From an uncultured Bacteroides sp. (GTDB taxonomy: Bacteria; Bacteroidota; Bacteroidia; Bacteroidales; Bacteroidaceae): 64,000 nt of DNA. Shown here in pieces: positions 53,098 to 61,905 of the stretch. Every line of letters starts with the position of its first letter. Within the stretch, counting starts at the first letter, position 1. The notes below the pieces were generated by a model. It did no database searches, had not been told where the DNA came from, and saw only the letters and a program-made list of their open reading frames with translations. The position numbers and the translations under genes were made by a program. Location: contig NZ_OY782186.1 in NCBI RefSeq assembly GCF_963677685.1, positions 3,162,001 through 3,226,000 on the forward strand, in the 5' to 3' direction.

Positions 53098-54312
53098 TTA
53101 TTTAAACTTGAATGCCGCCGTCACCAAATGCGATTTTAATCCATCATTTCTACTATAATAGCCATAACGCAATTCCATCGTATTCAAAGCCTTAATGCCA
53201 AACAAACCCTTTGTTGACATCACTCTGAAATTCAAGCCAACCATGCTACTATTAAACTTAGACAAATCGTAATCACTCGTATAATAGTTTGCGTTATCAG
53301 AAAGCATATGCTCACCCATCGGTTTAAAATAGCCCACTCCATTCTGAGTATAGAAACGATAATAAGGAGCAATAGACATGAAAGGAGTAATCTTATAAGG
53401 TACTTCCAATTCTGCCGTATGCGCTGTTAAGTGCCAGCTATCTGTATAGAAGCGATAAAAACTACGCAAGATAAACCGATCACTCAAGAAGTAATTTGCT
53501 CGCACTCCGATAGGTAGCTTGAAGCGATGATCAGGCATCTTTTCAGAAAAAACAGTCGGCTGATTGCTATTCGGCGTGGTATGATCAAAGTACACTCGCT
53601 GATAAGCCGTACCCAATTGCCCTGTTTGATAGCCAATATCCGCTAACAGAGAAACTTGTAACTCTCTATTCACTACTTGAGTTAAACCTAGCGCTAGGTT
53701 ATAAGAGTTTCTAGGAGCACTATCCCCCTGTTTATACTTAAAGCCATTATTGTCAGTTCCCCGAAGTTCAATTGGCAAGAGAATCTTCCAGGTATCCAAG
53801 AAAACAGATGCTTTTGCCGAAAATTGAGTATTTCCATCTTTTGTAGACTTAGAGTAGAGTAGATTTCCTCCAAAAGATGTATAGTCAAACTCTTTAGAAA
53901 AAGATAACCCGCCTCCTAATGCATACTTTTTCTTTGTATTCTCAAAAAGGTAACTTGCAGTAGGCGATACCCTCGCATCTCCACTAGATGCAGAAGAAAC
54001 CGTACTAGGATCAATTTTATCCGACGAAGCCGAACTATACACATCTACTCCCAATTCAAAGTTCCAGGTATGTTTATTCAACTTCTTATCAAACCTACTT
54101 AACTGCAAGTCGATAGAGTTACCAAAATCATTTAAATGTTCATTTCCGATACCTCCTGTCACAGCAGAATGATCACCACTCTGATTATAATAGCTAGTGA
54201 CAAAATTTACCTCATCAATTTTCAATTTTCTAGCAGCCGTACTATCCGACTGCGCTTTTGCCACATTCATAAAAAACATGAAGGCAGCTACCGTCATAAC
54301 TAGTTTTTTCAT
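53098..54312 (-). CDS. DUF3570 outer-membrane beta-barrel protein
   Basis: A 404-residue protein with a signal peptide (A-A-F-M-F-F-M-N-V-A-K-A-Q) and a body of alternating polar/hydrophobic strands with Gly/Tyr/Phe turns, ending in an aromatic-rich strand (L-V-T-A-A-F-K-F-K). This is an outer-membrane barrel of about 16 strands. The family is DUF3570, of unknown function. It is the last gene of a four-gene operon (thioredoxin, ApbE, DUF4266, DUF3570), 12 bases after the DUF4266 gene. DUF3570 and DUF4266 are found together in many proteobacteria and Bacteroidota, which suggests a conserved pathway. Confidence 0.85.
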   Translation of the reverse strand: MKKLVMTVAAFMFFMNVAKAQSDSTAARKLKIDEVNFVTSYYNQSGDHSAVTGGIGNEHLNDFGNSIDLQLSRFDKKLNKHTWNFELGVDVYSSASSDKIDPSTVSSASSGDARVSPTASYLFENTKKKYALGGGLSFSKEFDYTSFGGNLLYSKSTKDGNTQFSAKASVFLDTWKILLPIELRGTDNNGFKYKQGDSAPRNSYNLALGLTQVVNRELQVSLLADIGYQTGQLGTAYQRVYFDHTTPNSNQPTVFSEKMPDHRFKLPIGVRANYFLSDRFILRSFYRFYTDSWHLTAHTAELEVPYKITPFMSIAPYYRFYTQNGVGYFKPMGEHMLSDNANYYTSDYDLSKFNSSMVGLNFRVMSTKGLFGIKALNTMELRYGYYSRNDGLKSHLVTAAFKFK

Positions 54313-54324
54313 ACATTCATTTTA

Positions 54325-54546
54325 TTAGTTACAACCACAACCACCACCGGTTCTACCTCCATTACCACCAGTAGCACCTTCGCGGTACATTAAGAAATTA
54401 TTCTCATATTTCTCTATTGAGCGACTGGAAAGAACCATCTCCGCATCATTGAGTTTCGATTTCTGATAAGGCTTTACAGTAGCGCATGAAGCCATACCCA
54501 AGAACATAATACATACGCATATCATTAAAAACACGTACTTCATCAT
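54325..54546 (-). CDS. DUF4266 small lipoprotein with Gly-rich Cys tail
   Basis: A 73-residue protein. The lipobox M-A-S-C puts the lipidated Cys at 21. The mature 53 residues contain A-T-V-K-P-Y-Q-K and N-D-A-E-M, then Y-R-E-G-A-T-G-G-N-G-G and the tail G-G-G-C-G-C-N (Cys70, Cys72). The glycine stretch and the terminal C-G-C-N are the conserved features of DUF4266. The E-G-A-T sequence (residues 56-59) resembles the [ST]-G-A-T site to which ApbE enzymes attach FMN, and an ApbE gene ends immediately upstream; this link is speculative. Cys70 and Cys72 could bind a metal or form a disulphide that the neighbouring thioredoxin reduces. Function unknown. Confidence 0.85.
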   Translation of the reverse strand: MMKYVFLMICVCIMFLGMASCATVKPYQKSKLNDAEMVLSSRSIEKYENNFLMYREGATGGNGGRTGGGCGCN

Positions 54547-55476
54547 TCAATTAATTTTAATATTATTAGACACATAAAGTTTGTTCGCATCATCCACCAG
54601 AATACACTCAATACCATTAATCTGATTAATAAAGTTGAGTCCTTCTACTACTCCCATTATTGATATTGGAGTAGCCATTGCATCTGCCAGTTCTGCATTT
54701 GTTGTTATCACAGTCACACTCTTTATTCCTCTTATCGGATAACCTGTCCGAGGGTTAATGGTATGCGAATACAATTGATTATTGATTACCGCATACTTCT
54801 CATAATTGCCAGATGTAGCAACCGATTTATTCGTAATATTCAGTGTAGAAAAGTAACTCTGTTTAAGATTCGGGTTTGCGATACCCACAGTCCAAGGGGA
54901 ACCATCCTCCTGATACCCCCACGCATTAAGATCACCAGCAGCACTGACAATCCCATTCTCTACTCCTGCCTGCATCATCACACGCTTAGCACAATCGGCA
55001 GCATATCCTTTGCCGATGCCACCAAAACCGATGCGCATTCCTTTATTTTTAAGGTAAACAGTTTTAGATTCGCTATCCAAAACAATATTTCTATAATCTA
55101 TAAGGTGAACAGATTTCTTAGCTTCATGCTTATCTGGCAAGTGAGTTAATGATTTATTGAAATTCCAAAAATCTTTATCCAGCGAACCATACGACAAATC
55201 AAAATATCCCTGAGTCAACGAAGATATTTTTTGCGCCCTAAACACCAGATTATAAAACTCATCCGGTACAGTGACAGGACGAATACCCGCTTGCTTATTT
55301 ACCTCATTAGTCACGCTATCATCGCTAAACGTAGTAAAAAGCTTTTCAATTCGTTTCACCTCGTTTACCCCACAAGCAATCTGCTCATTTCCTACCTTCT
55401 CGTTTTCGCTCAATGCGCAAAACTCAAAGATATTTCCCATCAGCTTTGTTTGAACCTTTACCAGAATCATTCTCAA
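54547..55476 (-). CDS. ApbE family FAD:protein FMN transferase
   Basis: Transfers FMN from FAD onto a Thr or Ser of a target protein. The 309-residue protein has G-F-G-G-I-G-K-G-Y-A-A-D, A-G-D-L-N-A-W-G, V-A-T-S-G-N-Y-E, S-H-T-I-N-P-R-T-G-Y-P and the metal/catalytic A-D-A-M-A-T-P-I. It lacks a signal peptide or lipobox, whereas most ApbE proteins are periplasmic. Either the start is misassigned or the enzyme acts in the cytoplasm before export. Stop and start touch the neighbouring genes on both sides, so it is tightly co-translated with the thioredoxin and DUF4266. Confidence 0.9.
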   Translation of the reverse strand: MRMILVKVQTKLMGNIFEFCALSENEKVGNEQIACGVNEVKRIEKLFTTFSDDSVTNEVNKQAGIRPVTVPDEFYNLVFRAQKISSLTQGYFDLSYGSLDKDFWNFNKSLTHLPDKHEAKKSVHLIDYRNIVLDSESKTVYLKNKGMRIGFGGIGKGYAADCAKRVMMQAGVENGIVSAAGDLNAWGYQEDGSPWTVGIANPNLKQSYFSTLNITNKSVATSGNYEKYAVINNQLYSHTINPRTGYPIRGIKSVTVITTNAELADAMATPISIMGVVEGLNFINQINGIECILVDDANKLYVSNNIKIN

Positions 55477-55917
55477 CTACTTAATATAACGGTTAATATC
55501 CGCAATATAATCCTGAACCGAAAGTTTCTTATTAAATCCACTCCACTTATAAAGCACCTTACCATCAGTGTTTAGTAAAAGCATATAAGGGAACTCTCCT
55601 TCCGGATTATATCTCTCCGCCAATTTATCATTCTCCGCCTGTTGAGCTTTAGATAACTGATTCTTTTTCTGACGAGGGAAATCAGCCTTCAACAACACCA
55701 ATTTTTCATGAGCGAAAACAACGAATGTCGGATCATTAATAATCGTCTTTTGCAATTGAATACATGGGCCGCACCAATCAGAGCCCGAAAATTTTAATAG
55801 AATCAGCTTATTCTCCTTTTTAGCCAGAGCTTGAGCCTCATCTAAGTTAGTAACCTGAGCTTGGGTAGAAATAGCCACCAATAGCAAACCCAATGCAAAC
55901 ATCATTTTCTTAATCAT
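55477..55917 (-). CDS. Exported thioredoxin-family protein
   Basis: A 146-residue protein with a signal peptide (F-A-L-G-L-L-L-V-A-I-S-T-Q-A-Q) and a thioredoxin fold. The active site W-C-G-P-C is at Cys49 and Cys52, the cis-Pro in E-F-P-Y and the G-F-x-K end segment are present, and the length fits a periplasmic DsbE/DUF255-like member. First gene of the four-gene operon. It would keep Cys of exported partners (perhaps the C-G-C-N tail of the DUF4266 lipoprotein) in a defined redox state; this is inference. The 285 bases upstream hold no gene. Confidence 0.9.
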   Translation of the reverse strand: MIKKMMFALGLLLVAISTQAQVTNLDEAQALAKKENKLILLKFSGSDWCGPCIQLQKTIINDPTFVVFAHEKLVLLKADFPRQKKNQLSKAQQAENDKLAERYNPEGEFPYMLLLNTDGKVLYKWSGFNKKLSVQDYIADINRYIK

Positions 55918-56123
55918 AATTTCAATACTTAATTACTTAGTCATCTATAAATCAAAACAATCTACGTATTAAAAAAAGATTTAAAATCTTATTTCCTGAC
56001 GTAACTAAAGAAAACAACATAGCCTCTCATTTTTTTGTTTCATTACAGCACACACATTAACAGATAGAGGAAATTGTCTTAAAGGAAATACAATATCTAA
56101 AGTTTTTTTTACATTTCAATAAT

Positions 56124-56174
56124 ACAAAAAAAAAGTAGCGCCTGCTTATCCATAATCGGCATAAACAGGCGCTA
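56124..56174 (-). terminator. Terminator after the outer-membrane protein gene at 56203
   Basis: TAGCGCCTG (56136-56144) pairs with CAGGCGCTA (56166-56174). On the minus strand the hairpin is followed by a run of T (the A run at 56126-56134). Confidence 0.8.
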
Positions 56175-56202
56175 TCATATATAGTTCTAACTAATAATTC
56201 TT

Positions 56203-57003
56203 TCAGATATGCCAACTAAAGCCAAAGGTATAAGTCCACTCGCCAAAGAAGAAATGCTGACTAGCCTTGTCAGAGCTAGACTTAGTGGTGCGGATACTAG
56301 GCATATTTATATAACCTTCTTTAAATTCGGAACGAAGGAAAAACAGATTCCATAGAAGAACATCTACACCCGCTTTGGCACTAAGTCCGAAACCGGAAAG
56401 ATGAAAAGCATCATGCCTTTCTTCGCCCATCAGCGTAGCATTCGTTTTAGGCAATAGGAAACCTGCACCACCTCCCAAAAGTCCGTTTATTTTCAGAATG
56501 CCATTATGATAATAGTTCTTATAAAATTCTATTTCAGAATTAATATAATTCAAACCATCCGTATGTTCAAACTTCAAAAAATCATCCGTAAGTTTGATTG
56601 AACCATCACTCGCTCTATCGCTAAATTGAGGCCGAACCTGTCCATCTATATCCACCGTCTGATTTTGATCCATCACATACTTCATGTGATCTACTCCGAT
56701 GGTGATAGCCACATTATCTTTGATAAAATAACCCAAACGGAAATTCGTTTGCGGAATAGTCACTCTATCCAACTGAAAATAGTTGTGATAACTAAAAGTT
56801 GATGGTCTATCAGAAGCCTTTACATCATGTAAAGTAAAATTATAGTCATTTCCTTTAAAATGAATAGTAGAATTAGTATATACCCCTCTGTTCCATCCCC
56901 AGAAAGCATAAAAAGTGCCCTTCTTATACGCAGGTTCCGATTGAGCGAAAGTCAACATACTAGTAGCTAAGAAAAAAGCTACAATCAATAATTGCTTAAA
57001 CAT
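56203..57003 (-). CDS. Predicted outer-membrane beta-barrel protein
   Basis: A 266-residue protein with a signal peptide (L-L-I-V-A-F-F-L-A-T-S-M-L-T-F-A-Q). The rest is amphipathic strands with aromatic belts (G-T-F-Y-A-F-W-G-W-N-R-G near the start), and it ends W-T-Y-T-F-G-F-S-W-H-I, a barrel closing strand. About 8-10 strands are expected. No family is recognised with confidence. It is monocistronic, with a terminator on its 3' side and an open promoter region upstream. Substrate or role unknown. Confidence 0.7.
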   Translation of the reverse strand: MFKQLLIVAFFLATSMLTFAQSEPAYKKGTFYAFWGWNRGVYTNSTIHFKGNDYNFTLHDVKASDRPSTFSYHNYFQLDRVTIPQTNFRLGYFIKDNVAITIGVDHMKYVMDQNQTVDIDGQVRPQFSDRASDGSIKLTDDFLKFEHTDGLNYINSEIEFYKNYYHNGILKINGLLGGGAGFLLPKTNATLMGEERHDAFHLSGFGLSAKAGVDVLLWNLFFLRSEFKEGYINMPSIRTTKSSSDKASQHFFFGEWTYTFGFSWHI

Positions 57004-57195
57004 AATTTTTCTTTTTAATCAATAAGTTCTATTTAGAAAGTCATTGCTTACTCATAAAATTAAGAGAATCTTATTATTCATATTCGGATAGTAAGATTGA
57101 CTCTATTTTAACGAAAGAAGAGTTTCATTTGTTCAACAAGCAGGAGTGGAAGTTTACTTTCTCATACACAAACTCATCACAACGTTCTTTTTTAC

Positions 57196-57236
57196 AAACA
57201 AAAAAGAGGTTACTTCAAAAACAAGAAGTAACCTCT
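57196..57236 (-). terminator. Terminator after the aldehyde dehydrogenase gene
   Basis: An 11-bp stem, AGAGGTTACTT (57205-57215) with AAGTAACCTCT (57226-57236). On minus a T-rich tract follows. It sits 52 bases past the stop. Confidence 0.8.
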
Positions 57237-57288
57237 CTCCAATGAATATAACAAGTTATAAATCAGTCATTTTTATGCCAATGCAACA

Positions 57289-58674
57289 TCAATACGGTGC
57301 GTCAGGAGTTGTCACCCTGATCAGTTTCGCATTAACAAACTCATAAATTCCGGCAGGTGATTGTTCACGACCATAACCAGAATTCTTCGTACCGCCAAAA
57401 GGCAACTCAGGAGCAATGCCCGTAACATGATTAATATAAACCATTCCGGTATCTATACGTCGAGCAACTTCCACAGCCTTGTCCGTATCCGTTCCAAAAA
57501 CAGTACCTCCCAAGCCAAAAGTCGTATCATTAGCCAGTTCCACAGCCTCATCTATATCCTTCACAGAATAAACAACCAGTACCGGACCAAATATTTCTTC
57601 TGAATACGCATTCATCTTCTTCGTGATCCCTGTCAAGATAGTTGGTTCCATAAAAGCACCCGCACGACTCAGTCGTTTACCACCAGTAACAAGTTTAGCA
57701 CCTTGCTGTACAGCTATTTCCACTTGTTTGATAACATCCTGCACAGCCTTCTCACTACTCAATGGTGCTAAGTCCGTTTTCGGATCAAGCGGATCACCTA
57801 CTACTGCATTTTCAAAAATAACTTTAGCCTTTTCAATAAACTTGTCGGCAACAGCCTCTTGAACAATAATCCTTTTTGGAGAAACACAAACCTGACCAGC
57901 ATTCCACAGTCTGCCAGCCGTTGCTGTTTTCACCGCTTTATCAAGATCAGCATCAGGCATCACCACAAACACATCACTACCACCAAGTTCCAACGTTGAT
58001 TTCTTTAGATATTTACCAGCCATCGAAGCAAAGCTCGAACCAGCAGGTTCACTACCTGTTAGTGATGCACCCTTAATACGAGGATCTGATAACAATTGAG
58101 AGACTTTAGATCCCGGAACAAACAAATTAGTATATACCCCTTTAGGAGCGCCCGCTTCAGCAAATATTTTTTCCATTATTTCAGCAGCCTGAGGCACATT
58201 AGAAGCATGCTTCAACACAATCGTGTTCCCAGCCATTATATTAGGAGCCGCAGAACGAGTAATCTGATAGAACGGAAAATTCCAAGGTTGCACACTCAAC
58301 AGTACCCCTATCGGTTCATAACTAAGAAAAGCCTTTCCAGTTGGAGTTTCCAATGGAGAATCAGCCAAAAATTGCGTTCCGTTATCAGCATAATAATCAA
58401 AGATATCAGCACAAAGCATCACCTCACCAACACCTTCGCGCAGTAACTTTCCCATTTCAATAGAACAGAGCTTACCCAGTTCTTCTTTCCTTTCTCTCAA
58501 TATAGCAGCCACTTTATGCAGCAGTTCAGCTCTTACGCTAAAAGGAGTTTTTCTCCACTTTTTAAATGCCTTATCAGCATCTGACAAAATAGTGTTTACC
58601 TGTTCGTGACTCATCACCTCATACTCCTTCACAACCTGATTGGTTGCCGGATTTACTGTTTTAATACTTGACAT
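57289..58674 (-). CDS. NAD(P)-dependent aldehyde dehydrogenase, succinate-semialdehyde type
   Basis: Oxidises an aldehyde to the acid. The 461-residue protein starts I-K-T-V-N-P-A-T-N-Q-V-V and has P-W-N-F-P-F-Y-Q with the catalytic Asn, the general-base Glu in L-E-L-G-G-S-D and the nucleophile Cys in N-A-G-Q-V-C-V. It resembles GabD/Sad-type enzymes (S-S-A-D group), but the substrate is inferred from similarity only. No GABA or 4-hydroxybutyrate gene is near. It is the last core gene before the accessory end of the window. Confidence 0.88.
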   Translation of the reverse strand: MSSIKTVNPATNQVVKEYEVMSHEQVNTILSDADKAFKKWRKTPFSVRAELLHKVAAILRERKEELGKLCSIEMGKLLREGVGEVMLCADIFDYYADNGTQFLADSPLETPTGKAFLSYEPIGVLLSVQPWNFPFYQITRSAAPNIMAGNTIVLKHASNVPQAAEIMEKIFAEAGAPKGVYTNLFVPGSKVSQLLSDPRIKGASLTGSEPAGSSFASMAGKYLKKSTLELGGSDVFVVMPDADLDKAVKTATAGRLWNAGQVCVSPKRIIVQEAVADKFIEKAKVIFENAVVGDPLDPKTDLAPLSSEKAVQDVIKQVEIAVQQGAKLVTGGKRLSRAGAFMEPTILTGITKKMNAYSEEIFGPVLVVYSVKDIDEAVELANDTTFGLGGTVFGTDTDKAVEVARRIDTGMVYINHVTGIAPELPFGGTKNSGYGREQSPAGIYEFVNAKLIRVTTPDAPY

Positions 58675-58960
58675 GATATTATCGTTTTTAAATTAATACA
58701 ATAAATTGGCAGTTGGTATTTTTAAAGCATTATACCTTTTGTCTTTTGAGAGTATAACATTAGCACAGAATTTAAGTTTATGCAAAAGTCGGATATCTGT
58801 CATTTTGTAACGGTGATAAAGCTTTTTTCAACTTATTTATCCATTTGTTCTTCGATATATTCGTTCTCTTTTTTACTTTAAGTAACTATTTTGAACTATT
58901 AAGAAGGGAGTTGTTGTTCCAACTGAGCAATCTTAACCCCAATTCTGCTGGAAGTGACTA

Positions 58961-59016
58961 ATTGAGATGGAGAATGAAATCTTAATAAAGCATTGAGCAT
59001 CATTTCCAAGAGCGAT
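58961..59016 (+). repeat. 56-base direct repeat, copy 1 (IS3 remnant)
   Basis: Identical base for base to 61797-61852 and flanked by different sequence on both sides. It spans the OrfA/OrfB junction of the IS, so the two sites descend from the same element. Confidence 0.9.
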
Positions 59017-59399
59017 GGCATAAGAGCAGAGGAAACAGCGTTGCCAGCATTTAATATGGCGACAAAGAATCGCTCACTAAAAGCCGGAATGATCTTTCAT
59101 TCGGATAGAGGAACTCAATATGCCAGTAAGAAAATGGTCAAGGTATTGGTCTCTTACAAAATACGCCAAAGCATAAGCCGAAAAGAGAATTATTGGGACA
59201 ATGCCGTGGCGGAAAGCTTCTTCAAAACCTTAAAGGCTGAGATTGATCTCAAGACAACAAATCAGAACAGAGCTATTTTGAATTCATTGAGATCTGATAT
59301 AACCGAAGAAGAAGGCATTCGGCACTCAATAATCTCAATATTCAAGAGTTCTGGGACTTGATAAATAGTAAAAATATTAATTTATTAAATGTAGCTTAA
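58961..59399 (+). pseudogene. Decayed IS3-family transposase (3' part of OrfB)
   Basis: Remnant of an IS3-type integrase. It begins at the tail of OrfA (the 56-base segment repeated at 61797) and jumps over about 150 codons to A-E-E-T-A-L-P-A-F-N-M-A. It then keeps the second catalytic Asp in H-S-D-R-G-T-Q-Y-A-S and the catalytic Glu in D-N-A-V-A-E-S-F-F-K-T-L-K. A one-base insertion before the end shifts frame. Read in the correct frame the tail gives Y-N-R-R-R-R-H-S-A-L-N, with one TGG to TGA change, and stops at 59397. The first catalytic Asp is lost, so it cannot transpose. Confidence 0.85.
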
Positions 59400-59549
59400 C
59401 TTTATGTTCTGTTTTGCTTGGCTAGTCCAGTGCGTTCTTTTCAAATTCAATATTGATAAATGGCTTTTTTAATATAAATGTATATTCCGCCAATCCATCA
59501 ATGAAGTTAGATATGAAATTAGAAAAAATAATAGTAAGAGTTTATTGTA

Positions 59550-60317
59550 CTATTTGATATCATCATATATTGTTTTGATTTTTTTTCTATTCCACACGAA
59601 TTTAAATTTAATGGCACCTTTCTTACATACAGTAGCACAGCTTCCACACATTACGCATTCGGAGTCGGCCACAAGCCCCTTGTTATTCTTGATATATTCC
59701 AGTAAATGCACACCCGTTCTACAATCGGCCTCACATAATCCGCAATTTACGCATTTTTCTGTATCGACTATCGGTACAAGCCTTGAATATTTTGCAAGAT
59801 ATGAAGCTGGAAATCCGAAGATACATATATTACGGCATCCCCACCGTTTATTTGTAAAAAGTGCCATCACACCTGCCATACCAATATCTAAGCACCATAC
59901 CAAACAGTAATGCCTGTTAAAACTTGGTTCTAATCTTAATGGATTGAAATGAAATCCATTTATTATTCCACGCTGTATATTAATATAAAAGAATGTAAAA
60001 GCAGAAGCGAAAAACAAAATTTGCATAAGTACTCGAAACCATGTCATTGTTGCATGGTATTTTGCTTTCGGTTTTTTTACATGATGGACGCAGTCATATA
60101 CTGTTCCCATGAAACAAAACCAACCACAACCAATACGTCCGACTACAGGTGTCAACAGCAGAAATACGACCCATATAATCATAACCAATGTCACTGCTCC
60201 CCAATATATAGAATGCCAAATGAATCCAATAGCGAAGTATTGAAAAAAAACAGGAGTTAACACCAAAAAAAAGAATCGCGAAAGAAAACTTAAAGAGCTA
60301 ATTTGAATTTTTCCCAT
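59550..60317 (-). CDS. NapH-like membrane protein with two [4Fe-4S] ferredoxin motifs
   Basis: A polytopic electron-transfer protein (255 residues from ATG 60317; the frame is open 12 residues further). Several hydrophobic helices surround the G-C-G-W-F-C-F motif, which with a second C-x-x-x-C (C-R-N-I-C near residue 160) is typical of NapH/MauN/CcoG-type proteins. The C-terminus has two ferredoxin motifs, C-V-N-C-G-L-C-E-A-D-C and C-V-M-C-G-S-C-A-T-V-C. It would move electrons from quinol toward a periplasmic or flavin acceptor. No reductase partner is visible, and it stands between IS remnants, so it may be an orphan cargo gene. Confidence 0.8.
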   Translation of the reverse strand: MGKIQISSLSFLSRFFFLVLTPVFFQYFAIGFIWHSIYWGAVTLVMIIWVVFLLLTPVVGRIGCGWFCFMGTVYDCVHHVKKPKAKYHATMTWFRVLMQILFFASAFTFFYINIQRGIINGFHFNPLRLEPSFNRHYCLVWCLDIGMAGVMALFTNKRWGCRNICIFGFPASYLAKYSRLVPIVDTEKCVNCGLCEADCRTGVHLLEYIKNNKGLVADSECVMCGSCATVCKKGAIKFKFVWNRKKIKTIYDDIK

Positions 60318-60353
60318 TTTATATATTGTTATAAACGCACCAATAGTTTTCAT

Positions 60354-61540
60354 CTACATCCATTATATACTAACTTTTATTTCAAGGAAACTATGTATAT
60401 AAATTTATTATATTATTAGTATTGTCTTTTAATTGCTTTGAATTCACCAGAATGAATTTTATTGTTCGAACAGTATGCTTATTGCAAGTCTGATTGCGAG
60501 TGAGTACAATATATCGTAAATATTCAAGGTAAACTTTATTATTCATCTGCAGTAAGCAATAACAATAGAAATACTTTATTTTATATTAATCTTCTACGCA
60601 AATTTTGTTTTTTTAAATTATATAAAATAAATATCTCTCAACGTGAACTATTAAGCCATAGATAAAAGAATAAAAAGGATAATATTATAGATAATAATAC
60701 TATACTAATTATTCGTAAATAAAAATTAGAAGTTAATACATCCAATTGGTATTTATTTTTTATAGCATAAGATATAATATCCTATATTTATACAACTGAT
60801 ACTTTATTATTATATTTATAATTAAAATATATTCTTGATAATATGTTATTTACTATTTCAAAATAATGTTTAAAATAATAAACAACATATTAGTAGATAA
60901 AATGTATTTTCTTGCCTATAAGGCACTTCTATATTCCTCTTGTTATTTTTAACAGAGTTTTTTCCCTCATAAGAATATGACCATTTTATAGCAAAAAAAT
61001 CCGAACAACAGGCTTTTGACTCGCAGATTAATACACCTACATCATATAGTTTGCAAATATACTATATTTATTTCTATTTGCAAGTAAAATTCAAAAAAAA
61101 GATATATATACATAGATAAAAAAACACATTATTATAAATAAGTAAAACTTATCATGTTCTACACAAACATAACACCACATAAATCACTGATTTAATATGG
61201 TATATTAATTGAAACAAAATATTTGATCCTATACCTTTGACATTCTTTGTTTTATTCCATCTAACCTATTCTCCGTAGCATTTTTCATTTACGGTATCTT
61301 ATATACTTATTATATAAAAATATTTATTAATTTATGAATGATATTATATTGCTTTATATTCAATAAATATATTTATATTTTATAGATTAGAATGATAATA
61401 TAAACGAATATACTATATTATTTAAAATTACTATCGACTTTCTACCAGGAGAAGTTATTGTACAAAACACAAATATATAATATATAAAAATATTACACAT
61501 AATAAATAAAAAAAGAAGATTGTGAAATAGCTAACTTTGT
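60354..61540. other. 1.2 kb AT-rich stretch without a gene
   Basis: No frame longer than about 60 codons and no family-like sequence is visible; stops are dense in all frames. The base composition is markedly richer in A/T than elsewhere. A 9-base inverted repeat, TTGCAAATA (61051-61059) with TATTTGCAA (61075-61083), is the only obvious structure. It lies between the NapH-like gene and the IS3 relic, so decayed DNA or an acquired regulatory region is possible. Confidence 0.7.
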
Positions 61541-61580
61541 TCGGACATTGAGTTAAGCATAAAAAGTTTAATTTTACCAA

Positions 61581-61832
61581 GTGCAAAAAGAAAGAAAACA
61601 TTATGACTCTCTCTTTAAAAGAATGCGGTTAAATAGCTATGAGCGAAAAAACGTGAGTGGTTTAGCTCAGGAACTTAGTGTGAGCGCCGCCTTGCTTTAT
61701 CATTGGCGAAACGAATACAAGCAATATGGCAAGGGCATAATCAAACAAACTCTTGAAGAAAAGGAATTCAATGAGATGAAAAAGCGCATGCGTGATATTG
61801 AGATGGAGAATGAAATCTTAATAAAGCATTGA
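61581..61832 (+). pseudogene. IS3-family OrfA remnant (helix-turn-helix protein)
   Basis: An 83-residue frame from a GTG start: R-K-H-Y-D-S-L-F-K, then the winged-helix V-S-G-L-A-Q-E-L-S-V-S-A-A-L-L-Y-H-W-R-N-E-Y, and a Lys/Glu-rich tail M-E-N-E-I-L-I-K-H. It is the DNA-binding OrfA of an IS3-type element. The tail ends early; inserting one A after I-L-I would restore the expected S-I-I-S-K-S-D ending. The left end of the element should lie just before it, around 61540-61580, where a GTTCGGACATTGAG stretch occurs. Confidence 0.75.
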
Positions 61833-61852
61833 GCATCATTTCCAAGAGCGAT
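61797..61852 (+). repeat. 56-base direct repeat, copy 2 (IS3 remnant)
   Basis: Identical to 58961-59016. It spans the end of the OrfA frame and the start of the OrfB region. Confidence 0.9.
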
Positions 61853-61905
61853 CGTTGATTTATGGATTTATCAAGAAGCGTCATAAAATCTGGAAGATCG
61901 AAGTG

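Noticed and set aside
57146..57346. 66-codon plus-strand frame
   Set aside because: Crosses a terminator hairpin and the end of the aldehyde dehydrogenase gene; composition is not gene-like.
59390..59450. Terminal inverted repeats of the IS3 element
   Set aside because: GGAC-containing stretches near 59432 and 61545 are vaguely complementary, but the match is too short to place the ends.
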